Positions 1 to 7,651 of a stretch of DNA of 34,080 bases are shown one piece after another. Origin of the DNA: a bacterium (GTDB lineage Bacteria > Planctomycetota > SZUA-567); contig QKHZ01000198.1 of assembly GCA_003249795.1 (NCBI GenBank), positions 1-34,080 on the forward strand, given 5' to 3'. The translations under genes were made by a program, and so were the position numbers. Below the pieces are notes generated by a model, which saw only the letters and a program-made list of their open reading frames with translations, was not told the DNA's origin and did not search any database. The number at the start of each line of letters is the position of its first letter. Position 1 is the stretch's first letter.

Positions 1-1
1 T

Positions 2-541
2 TACTTCGCAGAATGCAGAACCCTTCCTACGTCTTCAGCTTTTAAAGGTCTTCATGCAGGATGCGGTGCGGCAATGATCCGAGTTGATCTGGACACGGCT
101 GGAGTCCCGATTGAAGACGAGGCGGGGCGGGTACTGGACTTTCATAGCTTACGGCATACGTTTTGCACGAATCTGGCAAAGTCTGGGGTTCTTCCACAGA
201 TGGCTCAACGCCTGATGCGTCATGCGACCGTTGAAATGACCATGAAGTTTTATACCCATATCGGGTTGGATTCGATGAGGGAGTCGGTAAGCAAGCTTCC
301 TGAGTTTCCTGATGTTGATCGTCAGGAGAAAAAGACAGGGACGATGGATGCGGATGAGATCACCGATACGAAACAAGGCGATTTACAAGGCGTTTTATGT
401 CCAAAAATGGCTAATTTTGACACAAACAGTGGCTGTCTGAATGGATCGTCAAAAAGAGGTGGTAATAATGAAAAAGCCCTGAAAACACAGGGGTTTTCAG
501 GGCATTGTAGCTGGCACGCCCGAAGGGACTCGAACCCCTAA
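2..541 (+). CDS. Tyrosine recombinase (phage-type integrase), C-terminal part, 5' end outside window
   Basis: The frame is open from base 2 and gives 179 residues before the TAA at 539-541, so the N-terminal and core-binding parts lie to the left of the window. Visible catalytic features are the HSLRH box (H-x-x-R), the following His in LMRHATVEM and the nucleophile Tyr in MKFYTH, in the usual order and spacing for the tyrosine recombinase family. The last ~25 codons run through the tRNA terminator hairpin and into the 3' half of the oppositely oriented tRNA-Arg gene, and the stop codon lies inside that tRNA gene. This is the arrangement expected for the integrase of an element inserted at the tRNA 3' end, with the element body to the left. 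The tail after about SKLPEF is probably not part of the catalytic fold. Whether the upstream half is intact cannot be seen. Confidence 0.9.
   Translation, partial: YFAECRTLPTSSAFKGLHAGCGAAMIRVDLDTAGVPIEDEAGRVLDFHSLRHTFCTNLAKSGVLPQMAQRLMRHATVEMTMKFYTHIGLDSMRESVSKLPEFPDVDRQEKKTGTMDADEITDTKQGDLQGVLCPKMANFDTNSGCLNGSSKRGGNNEKALKTQGFSGHCSWHARRDSNP
471..503 (-). terminator. Rho-independent terminator of tRNA-Arg
   Basis: A perfect 11-bp stem (arms 476-486 and 493-503, six-base loop) is followed on the minus strand by five T at 471-475. It lies 8 bases past the 3' end of the tRNA gene and so fits as its terminator. The same bases are read as codons of the integrase on the plus strand. Confidence 0.85.
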
Positions 542-560
542 TCTTCTGATCCGTAGTCAG
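512..560. other. Probable attachment-site end of an integrated element (3' half of tRNA-Arg)
   Basis: An integrase gene points directly into the 3' end of a tRNA gene and its reading frame ends inside it, the classic geometry of tRNA-targeting elements. The crossover should lie in the shared tRNA 3' half. The matching direct repeat at the other end of the element would be to the left, outside the window, so the exact core cannot be given. This is inference from gene arrangement. Confidence 0.5.
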
Positions 561-588
561 ATGCCTTAATCCATTGGGCCACGGGCGC
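512..588 (-). tRNA. tRNA-Arg(ACG)
   Basis: Read on the minus strand, 77 bases fold as a full cloverleaf. The acceptor stem is GCGCCCG with CGGGCGT (one G-T pair at the end), followed by discriminator G and an encoded CCA. The anticodon stem TCTGA/TCAGA encloses the loop CTACGGA, anticodon ACG (plus-strand 552-554). The T arm carries GGTTCGAGTCC. A34 is normally edited to inosine by TadA to read CGU, CGC and CGA. A promoter lies upstream at 633-665 and a terminator downstream at 471-503, so it is a single-gene unit. The 3' half overlaps the end of the integrase frame on the other strand. Confidence 0.95.
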
Positions 589-632
589 AAAATGGTATTT
601 ATTACTCCCAATACGTTAATTGGGAAAGAGAA

Positions 633-665
633 AATATAATGGCTTTGGTCGAAAATGCAAGTCAA
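633..665 (-). promoter_or_regulatory. Promoter of tRNA-Arg
   Basis: On the minus strand TTGCAT (plus 655-660) stands 16 bases before TATATT (plus 633-638). A second reading is TTGACT (660-665) with CATTAT (636-641) at 18 bases. Both place the start about 35-45 bases before the tRNA. A 7-bp inverted repeat (TCCCAAT/ATTGGGA, 606-625) lies between promoter and tRNA, within the transcribed leader. Confidence 0.6.
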
Positions 666-844
666 TTTTCAAAAATACCGTTTGTCGCTCATACTCAAAT
701 ATGGCATTTTGTTTTGCTTTAGGTTTTGCGACTACTATGGTCTATTCGTATTTCTGTTTCTTATGCTGAAGATTTAAGATTGGCCTAAGATTTGGTGAAT
801 CCTTTTGATGTTGCAATGCTAACGTATTGTTTTATGATTTGTTC

Positions 845-1693
845 ATGAAGAATGTACAAGTTGTCGCATGCAATGTTGATTATCCGCATGAACGGGACTA
901 CGTCCTTGACCGGCCGTACGGTTGTGGGCAAACCTATGTTTTTATGCATTTTTTGACTCCATTTGAAATTCGGACTACTCACGGGATCGAGATCGGTCAT
1001 GCCGGTCAATGTTTGTGTTATGCTCCTGGTTTTGCGCAATGGAATCGGGGGACAACAGAGCCAATACGCAATAATTGGATTCATTTTGAAGGAGTCTGTT
1101 CGCAGGTTCTTATCGAGAGGGCCGGAATTCCGTGCAATGTGATTTTTACGCCATCCAAGACGGACTTCATCGAGCCCTCTGTAAGGTTGATGCGGCAGGA
1201 AATTTATGAACACCGCTATCGTTATGAAGATGCGTTAGCTCTGATGCTCCAGTTGTTTCTGTTGCAGCTCGGTCGGGATCTGAAAGAGTCGGCTTCTGCA
1301 AATCCGGCGATGGCTGACTTGCTGCATCTTGAAGCGCTGCGGCAGTTGCGGGCGCGGATTCATGAGCGGTTAGCTGAACCTTGGAGTACGGATATTATGG
1401 CTCGTCAGGTGAACCTTTCCCGGAGTCGCTTTGCTGTCTTGTATAAAAAGGTCTTTGGTATTCCACCGTTGGAGGATCTGTTGCAAGCACGGATTACATG
1501 TGCACAGCGCTTACTTAGTAACGCACGGCTTACTGTGGAGACGGTTTCAGAGCGGTGCGGGTTTCAGAGTTCGGTTCATTTTTACAGAATGTTTCGCAAG
1601 CGAGTCGGTTGTACGCCGCGAGAGTATGTCCGGATGCATTTTCATGAACTTCCTCCGGATCGTCCAGGTTCTCACCATATCACTTCCTTTTAG
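845..1693 (+). CDS. AraC-family transcriptional regulator
   Basis: A 282-residue DNA-binding regulator. The C-terminal ~100 residues contain the two helix-turn-helix motifs of the AraC/XylS family: the first around DIMARQVNLSRSRFAVLYKK and the second around VSERCGFQSSVHFYRMFRK, followed by the usual GCTPREY ending. The N-terminal ~150 residues look like the cupin-type sensing domain (YAPGFAQWNRG region) that binds a small ligand, often a sugar. I chose the ATG at 845; the same frame could start at TTG 827, but neither has a clear ribosome binding site. The gene stands alone between the tRNA and a convergent lipoprotein gene, so its target is not evident; in PVC bacteria this type often controls neighbouring sugar-use genes, but none is here. 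The 283 bases after it contain no gene I can support. Confidence 0.88.
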   Translation: MKNVQVVACNVDYPHERDYVLDRPYGCGQTYVFMHFLTPFEIRTTHGIEIGHAGQCLCYAPGFAQWNRGTTEPIRNNWIHFEGVCSQVLIERAGIPCNVIFTPSKTDFIEPSVRLMRQEIYEHRYRYEDALALMLQLFLLQLGRDLKESASANPAMADLLHLEALRQLRARIHERLAEPWSTDIMARQVNLSRSRFAVLYKKVFGIPPLEDLLQARITCAQRLLSNARLTVETVSERCGFQSSVHFYRMFRKRVGCTPREYVRMHFHELPPDRPGSHHITSF

Positions 1694-1976
1694 GTTGTGC
1701 AGGCATATGTTTTTTCGGTTGAGTCTGGTATCGCCAACAGGGCATGGTGCGTTATAGCGCAGTTAGTATTAGATCCACTCGTGGACGATTGCTAGCAGTC
1801 GGTTGTTGGATGTTGAGTTCGTTTTTATCGCCGTCTGTATTTATAGAGAACCGTGGCGCTTTATTTGCCATTAATATTCGTCGGAGCTTTTTCCTGCCAA
1901 TACGATCAGATCTGCAGAATATGAAAGACAGATTCGGGCATTGACTTAGTATCGGCTGGTTACTGATATTCTTCTG

Positions 1977-3053
1977 CTATTTCGTTTCAGTACTTGTGGC
2001 CGGTGTCGTGTTCTCTGGCTGCCGTGAAGGAAAAGGCGCTGACAGTAGAGAACGCGCAAGCGTACAGTAGTCTGCCTCCAGCGTGAAGCCTTCTGCGTTG
2101 TAAAACTCAGCAAGATAATGGAAACGTTTTTCTGCCTCCGCGCTGGTGGCCCACAGAAACTTGCCCAATGTCTCCGGACTGCACCAGAGTGGGACGGTAT
2201 CGAAGTGCTCCAGCTTATTGCATCCGTTCATCAGGCAACGTAAATCCGGCTCGTGCGCAATTGTGAACATATGAAGCGTTTCGTGTGCGGCTACGCGGTA
2301 CATTCGCTTGCGGAAAAGCGCGACGTTTTCCGTGTACAAACGGCTGAACGAAATCACGCCGACGCGAGAATATAGCCCGGCCTGACCGAAAAGGAAATCG
2401 TATCCCGATCCCCTGTAGAGATCGGTTGTCAGAATGCCAAGCCGACAGGCGGCGTCTTGAGGAATCGACTTGAATAGAACTTCATCCAGAAGGTAGGGCG
2501 CCAGAATTTGAACATGCCCTTCGGTTTGGCGACGTTTATCCTGAGGAATGGCGTCGAGTTTTATCGTGGGCTGGATGGTCACGGGCATTGCCAGAAAAAT
2601 ACGCAGGAACGCTGCAAGTTTTTGTACCTCAAGCTGGTCTTTTGCTGTTAAATCGTCGAATGGCTGCAGGTAGACTGTGCGGTGTCGGTCGTCTGCAGTA
2701 ACCGCGCCCTGCGTGATATAGTTTGCGAGTGTCTGTCGTTTTTGATGCCAGGTCGAGCGCCACTCGCCATAACGAGGCGCGCCCAGCTGTTGCGAAAGCG
2801 GGGCGAGTTTCTTTTCAATAGACAAAAGCTGGTCGTAGCGGATTCGTGCCAGCTTCGGCAGAACCGATAGCGCTTTTTCTTCATCCTCAGACGGGGCAAA
2901 CCTTTCGGCAACCGTTGCCGAAACTTGCGAAGGTAAAGGATCGGGAAGTTTGCCCGGATCAAAGGAAGTCGGCGCAGACACAGAGTCCACGCCGCATCCG
3001 CACAAAAAAAACGTAAAAATCAGCCCTGTCAAAACCGGCAGGATTTGTTTCAC
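1977..3053 (-). CDS. Lipoprotein with archaemetzincin-like (M54) zinc metalloprotease domain
   Basis: The 358-residue protein starts with a lipoprotein signal: a hydrophobic stretch, then lipobox L-C-G-C with Cys20 as the lipidation site. Residues ~205-300 match the archaemetzincin pattern: ILTTDLYRGSGYDFLFG and VGVISFSRL lead into HETLHMFTIAH (257-267), i.e. HExxH with a third His ligand, then C273-L-M275 as the Cys-x-Met turn. Departures from the family are clear: the Gly of HExxHxxGxxH is Thr264, the Cys normally after the third His is Glu268, and the final CxxC is reduced to Cys291 with Glu294, while an extra Cys278 is present. The catalytic Glu258 and three His are intact, so peptidase activity is possible, but the second (structural) zinc site is changed. 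Its ATG overlaps the stop of the phosphohexomutase gene (ATGA), so the two are translationally coupled. The substrate is unknown. Confidence 0.82.
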   Translation of the reverse strand: MKQILPVLTGLIFTFFLCGCGVDSVSAPTSFDPGKLPDPLPSQVSATVAERFAPSEDEEKALSVLPKLARIRYDQLLSIEKKLAPLSQQLGAPRYGEWRSTWHQKRQTLANYITQGAVTADDRHRTVYLQPFDDLTAKDQLEVQKLAAFLRIFLAMPVTIQPTIKLDAIPQDKRRQTEGHVQILAPYLLDEVLFKSIPQDAACRLGILTTDLYRGSGYDFLFGQAGLYSRVGVISFSRLYTENVALFRKRMYRVAAHETLHMFTIAHEPDLRCLMNGCNKLEHFDTVPLWCSPETLGKFLWATSAEAEKRFHYLAEFYNAEGFTLEADYCTLARSLLSAPFPSRQPENTTPATSTETK

Positions 3054-4408
3054 TCGCCAGATCCCTTCACGACTTTTTCAACCAGATTTTTGTATTTGTT
3101 GTTCAGTTCCTTGGCGCGTTTGTCGGTACGGGCTTCGCTGTAGATCCGGACGATCGGTTCAGTGTTGCTGGCGCGGACATGAACCCAGCCGTCTTCGAAG
3201 TCGAGTTTGACGCCGTCGCGGACGTCGATGTTGTCCGCCTTCTCATTGGCAAGCGCTTCCAGTACGGGCAGGAGCTGGCGCTTGGTGCAGGTGACTTTCT
3301 GCTTTTCCATCTGATAGGTCGGAATTTCGGCTGCAAGTTCTGACAACGGCATGTTGCTCTCAAGCATCAGTTGCAGCGTTAGAGCCATGCCAGTGAGAGC
3401 TTCGCGCCCGTAGTGGATGCGCGGGTCGATAACCCCGCCATTGCCTTCGCCACCGATCGGTGAGCCGATCCGCAACATGGTTTCAGAAACGTTGATTTCG
3501 CCAACCGGGGTGCGGATCACTTCGCAGTCGTATTCACCGGCGACATCGTTGATCATTCGTGTGGTCGATAGGTTGGTGACCACCGGCCCCGGGTTGTGGG
3601 CGAGGATGTATTTAGCCGCCAGACACAGACTGTACTCTTCGCCGATAAACTTGCCTTTCTCTGAGACCAACGCGATGCGGTCGGCGTCGGCGTCTTGTGC
3701 AAAACCGATGTCACAGCCTTTGCTCTTGACGATCTTGGATAACTGTTTGACGTGGTCGGCCGTCGGTTCCGGATTACGTGTGAAGTCGCCGTTCATGTTG
3801 CAATCGATCACTTCAACGCGCGCGCCAATGGCGTGCAAAAATTGCAGGGCAAGGTCGGAGCCGGCGCCGTTGCAGCAATCGAGCGCGACGTGGTATTTGC
3901 GGCGGCGCATGGCGCGTTTGTCAATCAGATCCAAAACTTTTTTCAGATGGCGCTCGACAGCGGTATTGTCCATTTCAACTGCGTGGAGCTTGTCATAGGT
4001 GACTTTCTTGGCATCTCCGCCGTAGTAAATGTCAAGCAGACTGCGGCCCTGTTCTGCGTTGAGGTACATGCCGTCTTCGCGGAAGAATTTGAGAGCGTTC
4101 CACTCGATCGGGTTGTGGCTTGCCGAGATGACGATTCCGCCATCTGCTTTCAGGTCTTTGACCATCATCGAAGCCGTGGGGGTTCCGCAGATGCCAACGT
4201 CGATGATCTTGCAGCCGGAGGAGAGCAGGCCCGAAAAGACCGCGTGCTTGACCATGTCGCCGCTGACGCGTGTGTCACGGCCGACGACCACCGTCCCTGA
4301 ATCGACATAAGTGCCAAACGACTGTCCCAACCGAACCAGAAGTTCCGGCGTCAGATTTTCACCAACAACGCCGCGTACACCACTGATCCCAATCATTAAC
4401 CGACTCAT
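3050..4408 (-). CDS. glmM: Phosphohexomutase, probably phosphoglucosamine mutase (GlmM)
   Basis: A 452-residue alpha-D-phosphohexomutase that would convert glucosamine-6-P to glucosamine-1-P for UDP-GlcNAc, peptidoglycan and LPS, in the cytoplasm. All four active-site elements are visible: the phosphoserine loop SASHNP (Ser97), the Mg-binding loop DADADR (239-244), the sugar loop GEGNGG (320-325) and the phosphate-binding loop RASNTEP near residue 415. The sugar loop is of the GE-x-NGG kind seen in archaeal GlmM/PMM-PGM proteins rather than the GEQSGH of most bacterial GlmM, so phosphomannomutase or phosphoglucomutase activity is a real alternative. ATG at 4408 has GGGAG about 10 bases upstream. 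The gene lies 172 bases after the zinc-ribbon gene and overlaps the downstream lipoprotein gene by four bases. Confidence 0.88.
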   Translation of the reverse strand: MSRLMIGISGVRGVVGENLTPELLVRLGQSFGTYVDSGTVVVGRDTRVSGDMVKHAVFSGLLSSGCKIIDVGICGTPTASMMVKDLKADGGIVISASHNPIEWNALKFFREDGMYLNAEQGRSLLDIYYGGDAKKVTYDKLHAVEMDNTAVERHLKKVLDLIDKRAMRRRKYHVALDCCNGAGSDLALQFLHAIGARVEVIDCNMNGDFTRNPEPTADHVKQLSKIVKSKGCDIGFAQDADADRIALVSEKGKFIGEEYSLCLAAKYILAHNPGPVVTNLSTTRMINDVAGEYDCEVIRTPVGEINVSETMLRIGSPIGGEGNGGVIDPRIHYGREALTGMALTLQLMLESNMPLSELAAEIPTYQMEKQKVTCTKRQLLPVLEALANEKADNIDVRDGVKLDFEDGWVHVRASNTEPIVRIYSEARTDKRAKELNNKYKNLVEKVVKGSGE

Positions 4409-4533
4409 CGTGATTTATTCTCCCGTTTCCGTTTCAGATTTTCTTTATTATGTCCGCCGGTTTACTCGCACGGCAAGAGGAACTATCTGTGAGTGTGCGC
4501 GAACCAGTCGGAATACTTTTGACTAAATCAAGC

Positions 4534-4559
4534 GCCGGACAGCATCAGGGCCGTCCGGC
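4534..4559 (-). terminator. Hairpin after the zinc-ribbon gene, possible weak terminator
   Basis: A 7-bp GC-rich inverted repeat (GCCGGAC 4534-4540, GTCCGGC 4553-4559) lies about 20 bases past the stop of the zinc-ribbon gene on the minus strand. No real T-run follows, so it could be a pause site or processing/stability element rather than an efficient terminator. Confidence 0.35.
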
Positions 4560-4580
4560 AGGTATTCAAAAATTTGCGGT

Positions 4581-5324
4581 TCAGGACTGCTGTTTTTCGA
4601 TCTCAGCGGCTCCCGGAACCAGAATCCGTCCACAACCGATGCAGCGGGCGTTCTGAATATCTTTACCGATCAGAACTGTATTCTCGATATTTGGGCTTTG
4701 CTTCATATAACAGGTTTGGCAAACACCGCCGACCATCTCGGAAATGGCCTGTCCTTTCCCGCGGGAAAGGGCGGATCGGTAAACCCCCATTGCATCAGGA
4801 TCAACGGCTTCGATCTTTTTTATGCACTCTTTGCGCTGTGCGACAAGCGCAAGCTGCTGGTCGTGGATGCTGCCGTTTTCACCTTCAAGACGTTTTTGAA
4901 CATCGATCAGTGCCGCTTCTGCTGCCGCAACAGCCACATTTTTCGCTTCCAGATCGGCGCGGAGGGAATCTGTTTCGTCCATCATCCGGATCGCGGTAGA
5001 TTCTTTATCTGCAATCAATTGTTTCAGATCCTTGATCCGCTTGGTGATAATCTTGAACTCTTTATTGTTCTTGACGATCTTCAGCTTTTCGGCCTGATCT
5101 TCGGCTTCGACTTCGGCTGAGCGGATATCGAGATTGCATTGGTCGACCCGAGTAGCGCTGGCGCGGATGGCGCCTTCAGCATCTGAGCGCGCCTTGATTG
5201 CCGCATCAATGGCTTCCTGTTTCAGCCGTAACTCTTCGGGGCCTGCATCCAATATGCGTTTGAGTTTCACCAACTGCTCGTCCACACGGCTCAACGCCAG
5301 TAGCGTGTCCATAACTTGACTCAT
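4581..5324 (-). CDS. C4-type zinc-ribbon coiled-coil protein (COG1579 family)
   Basis: A 247-residue protein with two parts: residues ~1-185 are a long antiparallel-type coiled coil rich in Lys, Glu, Ala and Gln, and the C-terminus holds a zinc ribbon with Cys202, Cys205, Cys228 and Cys231 (CQTC and CIGC). The linking motif YRSALSRGKGQAI before the ribbon is typical of the family (chlamydial CT398 is a structurally studied member, linked to sigma-54 and secretion factors). Its biochemical role is not settled; a nucleic-acid or protein scaffold role is usually suggested. The start has AGGAGG four bases upstream. It follows rpoD on the same strand after a 140-base gap with several hairpins, which fits a link to transcription, but that is inference. 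Confidence 0.85.
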   Translation of the reverse strand: MSQVMDTLLALSRVDEQLVKLKRILDAGPEELRLKQEAIDAAIKARSDAEGAIRASATRVDQCNLDIRSAEVEAEDQAEKLKIVKNNKEFKIITKRIKDLKQLIADKESTAIRMMDETDSLRADLEAKNVAVAAAEAALIDVQKRLEGENGSIHDQQLALVAQRKECIKKIEAVDPDAMGVYRSALSRGKGQAISEMVGGVCQTCYMKQSPNIENTVLIGKDIQNARCIGCGRILVPGAAEIEKQQS

Positions 5325-5396
5325 GCGGCCTCCTGCTTTCTATTTTCTGTTCCGGCGATGTCATTTTCGCTTATCCGCTGAAAGCACGCATCGCCT

Positions 5397-5462
5397 TGCC
5401 GTACCCGTGCGGTATCGCAGGCACACCAGCCTGCACACCGGCAGGCCGCATGCGCCGGTGTG
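5397..5462. repeat. Three consecutive hairpins directly after rpoD
   Basis: Immediately past the rpoD stop (5465-5467) three inverted repeats stand end to end: CACACCGGC/GCCGGTGTG (5434-5442 and 5454-5462, perfect 9 bp), CAGGC/GCCTG (5418-5422 and 5429-5433, perfect 5 bp) and TGCCGTACC/GGTATCGCA (5397-5405 and 5411-5419, two mismatches). None is followed by a T-run on either strand. They may be an mRNA stabiliser, a pause or processing element between rpoD and the next gene, or a REP-like unit. Confidence 0.6.
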
Positions 5463-5464
5463 TG

Positions 5465-7633
5465 TTACATCTCAATCATGTCTTCAAGAAAGCCCTGCAG
5501 GCGTCGACTGCGAACCGGGTGTTGAAGTTTACGCAGTGCCTTGGCTTCGATCTGCCGGACACGTTCGCGCGTTACGTTGAACTTCCGACCGACTTCTTCC
5601 AGTGTATACGTATAATCGTCGCCGATTCCGTAGCGCAGCTTGATGATCTCGCGCTCGCGGAAGGTCAGGCTTTCCAGTACGCGGTCGATCTTGTCTTTCA
5701 GCATTTCGTAGCTGGCGACATTGACCGGATTTTCCACCGACTTGTCTTCGATAAAGTCACCGAAGTGGCTGTCGTCTGAGTCGCCAGTGCCGATCGGGCG
5801 GTCAAGCGAGATCGGGTGCTTGCTGATGCGCATCACGCGGCGGGTTTCGGAGACAGGAATCTCGGCGCGCTTACTGATTTCATCGACGGTTGGTTCACGC
5901 CCGAGCTCCTGCACCAGCTGCTTGGTGATGCGGCGGAGTTTGCTCATGGTTTCGATCATGTGAACCGGGATACGGATCGTGCGCGCCTGATCTGCAATCG
6001 CGCGGGTGATCGCCTGGCGGATCCACCATGTGGCGTAGGTCGAGAACTTGTAGCCGCGGCGGTATTCATATTTTTCAACCGCTTTCATCAGGCCGGTGTT
6101 GCCTTCCTGAATCAGGTCGATGAAGCTGAGGCCGCGGTGGCGGTATTTTTTCGCAATCGAAACCACCAGACGGAGGTTGCCGCTGGATAGTTTCTGCTTC
6201 ACGTCCTGATATGCATAGTAGCGGCGTGTGATCTGTTCAGCACGGATACGCAGACGCGAGAGCGGTTCCTGCGCTTCGACCTGAATTCTTCCGAGGCGGA
6301 TCTCGGCCTTGTCCATCCGGCGGCGTTCAGGGGTGCTGGCGCGGTTACCCTTGCGGCGGATGTTTTCGATTTCATCCTCCAACTGGCGCGATTCCAGTGC
6401 CAGATCGTCGATCTTACGGATGATCGGCAGAATTCGCTTGGTGCGAAGGCCGAGGTCTTCTAAAAGAAGTGCACTTCGGCGCTGACGAGAACGAAGCTCG
6501 GCAAAGAGTTTGCTGTACTCTTTGGGCGTGATCTTCGGATTAATCATTTTGCGCCAGACTTCAGCGTTGGCCTCATACAGTTTTTTCAGGGTTTCAATGT
6601 GGCCCGGAAGACGCTGCAGAATGTCGTTCTTGCCCAGACCCGAAGGGCTGGTTGTCCGCATGATCTTGTCCAGAGACTCGCGGTTCTGTTGAACCTTTTC
6701 ATTCAAGTCGAATACGTAACGCAGGGCGATTGCGCTTTCAAGCGCACGGCGGCGGAAACTGTTGCAAGTCAGTTCGATCTGTTTGGCCAGCGTAACTTCT
6801 TCCTCACGCGTCAGAAGCGGGATGCTGCCCATTTCGGAGAGATACATCCGTACCGGGTCATGCACATCACCTGCTTCGTCCGCAGTCTCCGCTGGGGTTG
6901 AGGATTCTTCAGGCTCTTCTTCGTCTTCATCGGAGAAATCTTCGTCTTCCACATCAATTTCGATCTCGCCATCGGATTCGTCATCGATCAACTCGATGCC
7001 TTCTTTCGACAAGCGTGTTAGGATAACATCAATTTCCTGGCCGCTGACGACTTCTTCCGGGAGCAGGTCGTTGAGATTGCTGTAGCTGATTGATTTCTGC
7101 CCCTTGATACTGGTCAGAAGTTTCTGGATCATCTCCTCGCTGACACCATCGGCTTTGGCTTTTGGATCCTCAGCAGGTTCCTGCTCATCCTCTTCGCCGT
7201 CCATTTCCTGTTCTTCGAGCGCGACAAGCTCAAGCTCTTCGTCATCGTCTTCTTCATCATCAACAGGGGCTGTTGCCTGCTTCTTTCCTTTTGAAGAAAC
7301 GGCGGCGCGCCCCTTTTGGGGGGCTTTGTCCTCGGCCGCCTTGTTTGCCTTGTTTGCCTTGTCCGCTTTGGAGATGGCGGCAGACCGCGCCTCTTTTGCC
7401 TTGGCAGAAGTGGTTTCTTTTGCTGCGTTGGCAGGTTTGGCCGAAGCGGTTGTTTTGGTCGACGTTGCGGCTTTCGTTGTTTTCTTCGTCTTTTCGGTCT
7501 TCTCTTCTTTTGCTTTGTCAGAAGATTTGGATGACGATTTCTTGGCCGTTTGTGTCTTTGTTGCGCCTGAAGATGCGCTTCCCTTTTTCTTGTTTGTTGA
7601 AGCCTTGGGTTCGGCTTTCTTTTTCGCAGCCAT
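5465..7633 (-). CDS. rpoD: Primary sigma factor RpoD (sigma-70)
   Basis: The housekeeping sigma factor directs RNA polymerase to -10/-35 promoters. At 722 residues it is about 100 longer than the E. coli protein. Residues 1-123 are an unusual Lys/Ala/Thr/Ser-rich basic tail, 125-158 strongly acidic, ~165-220 region 1.1, 218-243 acidic again, from 258 region 1.2 ([21 protein letters not shown]), then a non-conserved segment. Region 2 covers 486-556 ([33 protein letters not shown]), region 3 about 565-645, and region 4 ends with the -35-binding helix-turn-helix around [20 protein letters not shown]. The ATG at 7633 has GAAAGGGAA upstream. It lies 18 bases after dnaG and is surely cotranscribed with it. 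The long tail recalls mycobacterial SigA in composition but is probably an independent development. Confidence 0.97.
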   Translation of the reverse strand: MAAKKKAEPKASTNKKKGSASSGATKTQTAKKSSSKSSDKAKEEKTEKTKKTTKAATSTKTTASAKPANAAKETTSAKAKEARSAAISKADKANKANKAAEDKAPQKGRAAVSSKGKKQATAPVDDEEDDDEELELVALEEQEMDGEEDEQEPAEDPKAKADGVSEEMIQKLLTSIKGQKSISYSNLNDLLPEEVVSGQEIDVILTRLSKEGIELIDDESDGEIEIDVEDEDFSDEDEEEPEESSTPAETADEAGDVHDPVRMYLSEMGSIPLLTREEEVTLAKQIELTCNSFRRRALESAIALRYVFDLNEKVQQNRESLDKIMRTTSPSGLGKNDILQRLPGHIETLKKLYEANAEVWRKMINPKITPKEYSKLFAELRSRQRRSALLLEDLGLRTKRILPIIRKIDDLALESRQLEDEIENIRRKGNRASTPERRRMDKAEIRLGRIQVEAQEPLSRLRIRAEQITRRYYAYQDVKQKLSSGNLRLVVSIAKKYRHRGLSFIDLIQEGNTGLMKAVEKYEYRRGYKFSTYATWWIRQAITRAIADQARTIRIPVHMIETMSKLRRITKQLVQELGREPTVDEISKRAEIPVSETRRVMRISKHPISLDRPIGTGDSDDSHFGDFIEDKSVENPVNVASYEMLKDKIDRVLESLTFREREIIKLRYGIGDDYTYTLEEVGRKFNVTRERVRQIEAKALRKLQHPVRSRRLQGFLEDMIEM

Positions 7634-7651
7634 GTGTATTCGTTCCCTTTC

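Noticed and set aside
1744..1944. 66-residue plus-strand frame after the AraC gene
   Set aside because: No ribosome binding site, no recognisable pattern, in a gap between convergent genes.
1941..1969. Promoter-like TTGACT, 17 bases, TGATAT on the plus strand
   Set aside because: It would fire into the end of the oppositely oriented lipoprotein gene with no gene to serve; probably chance.
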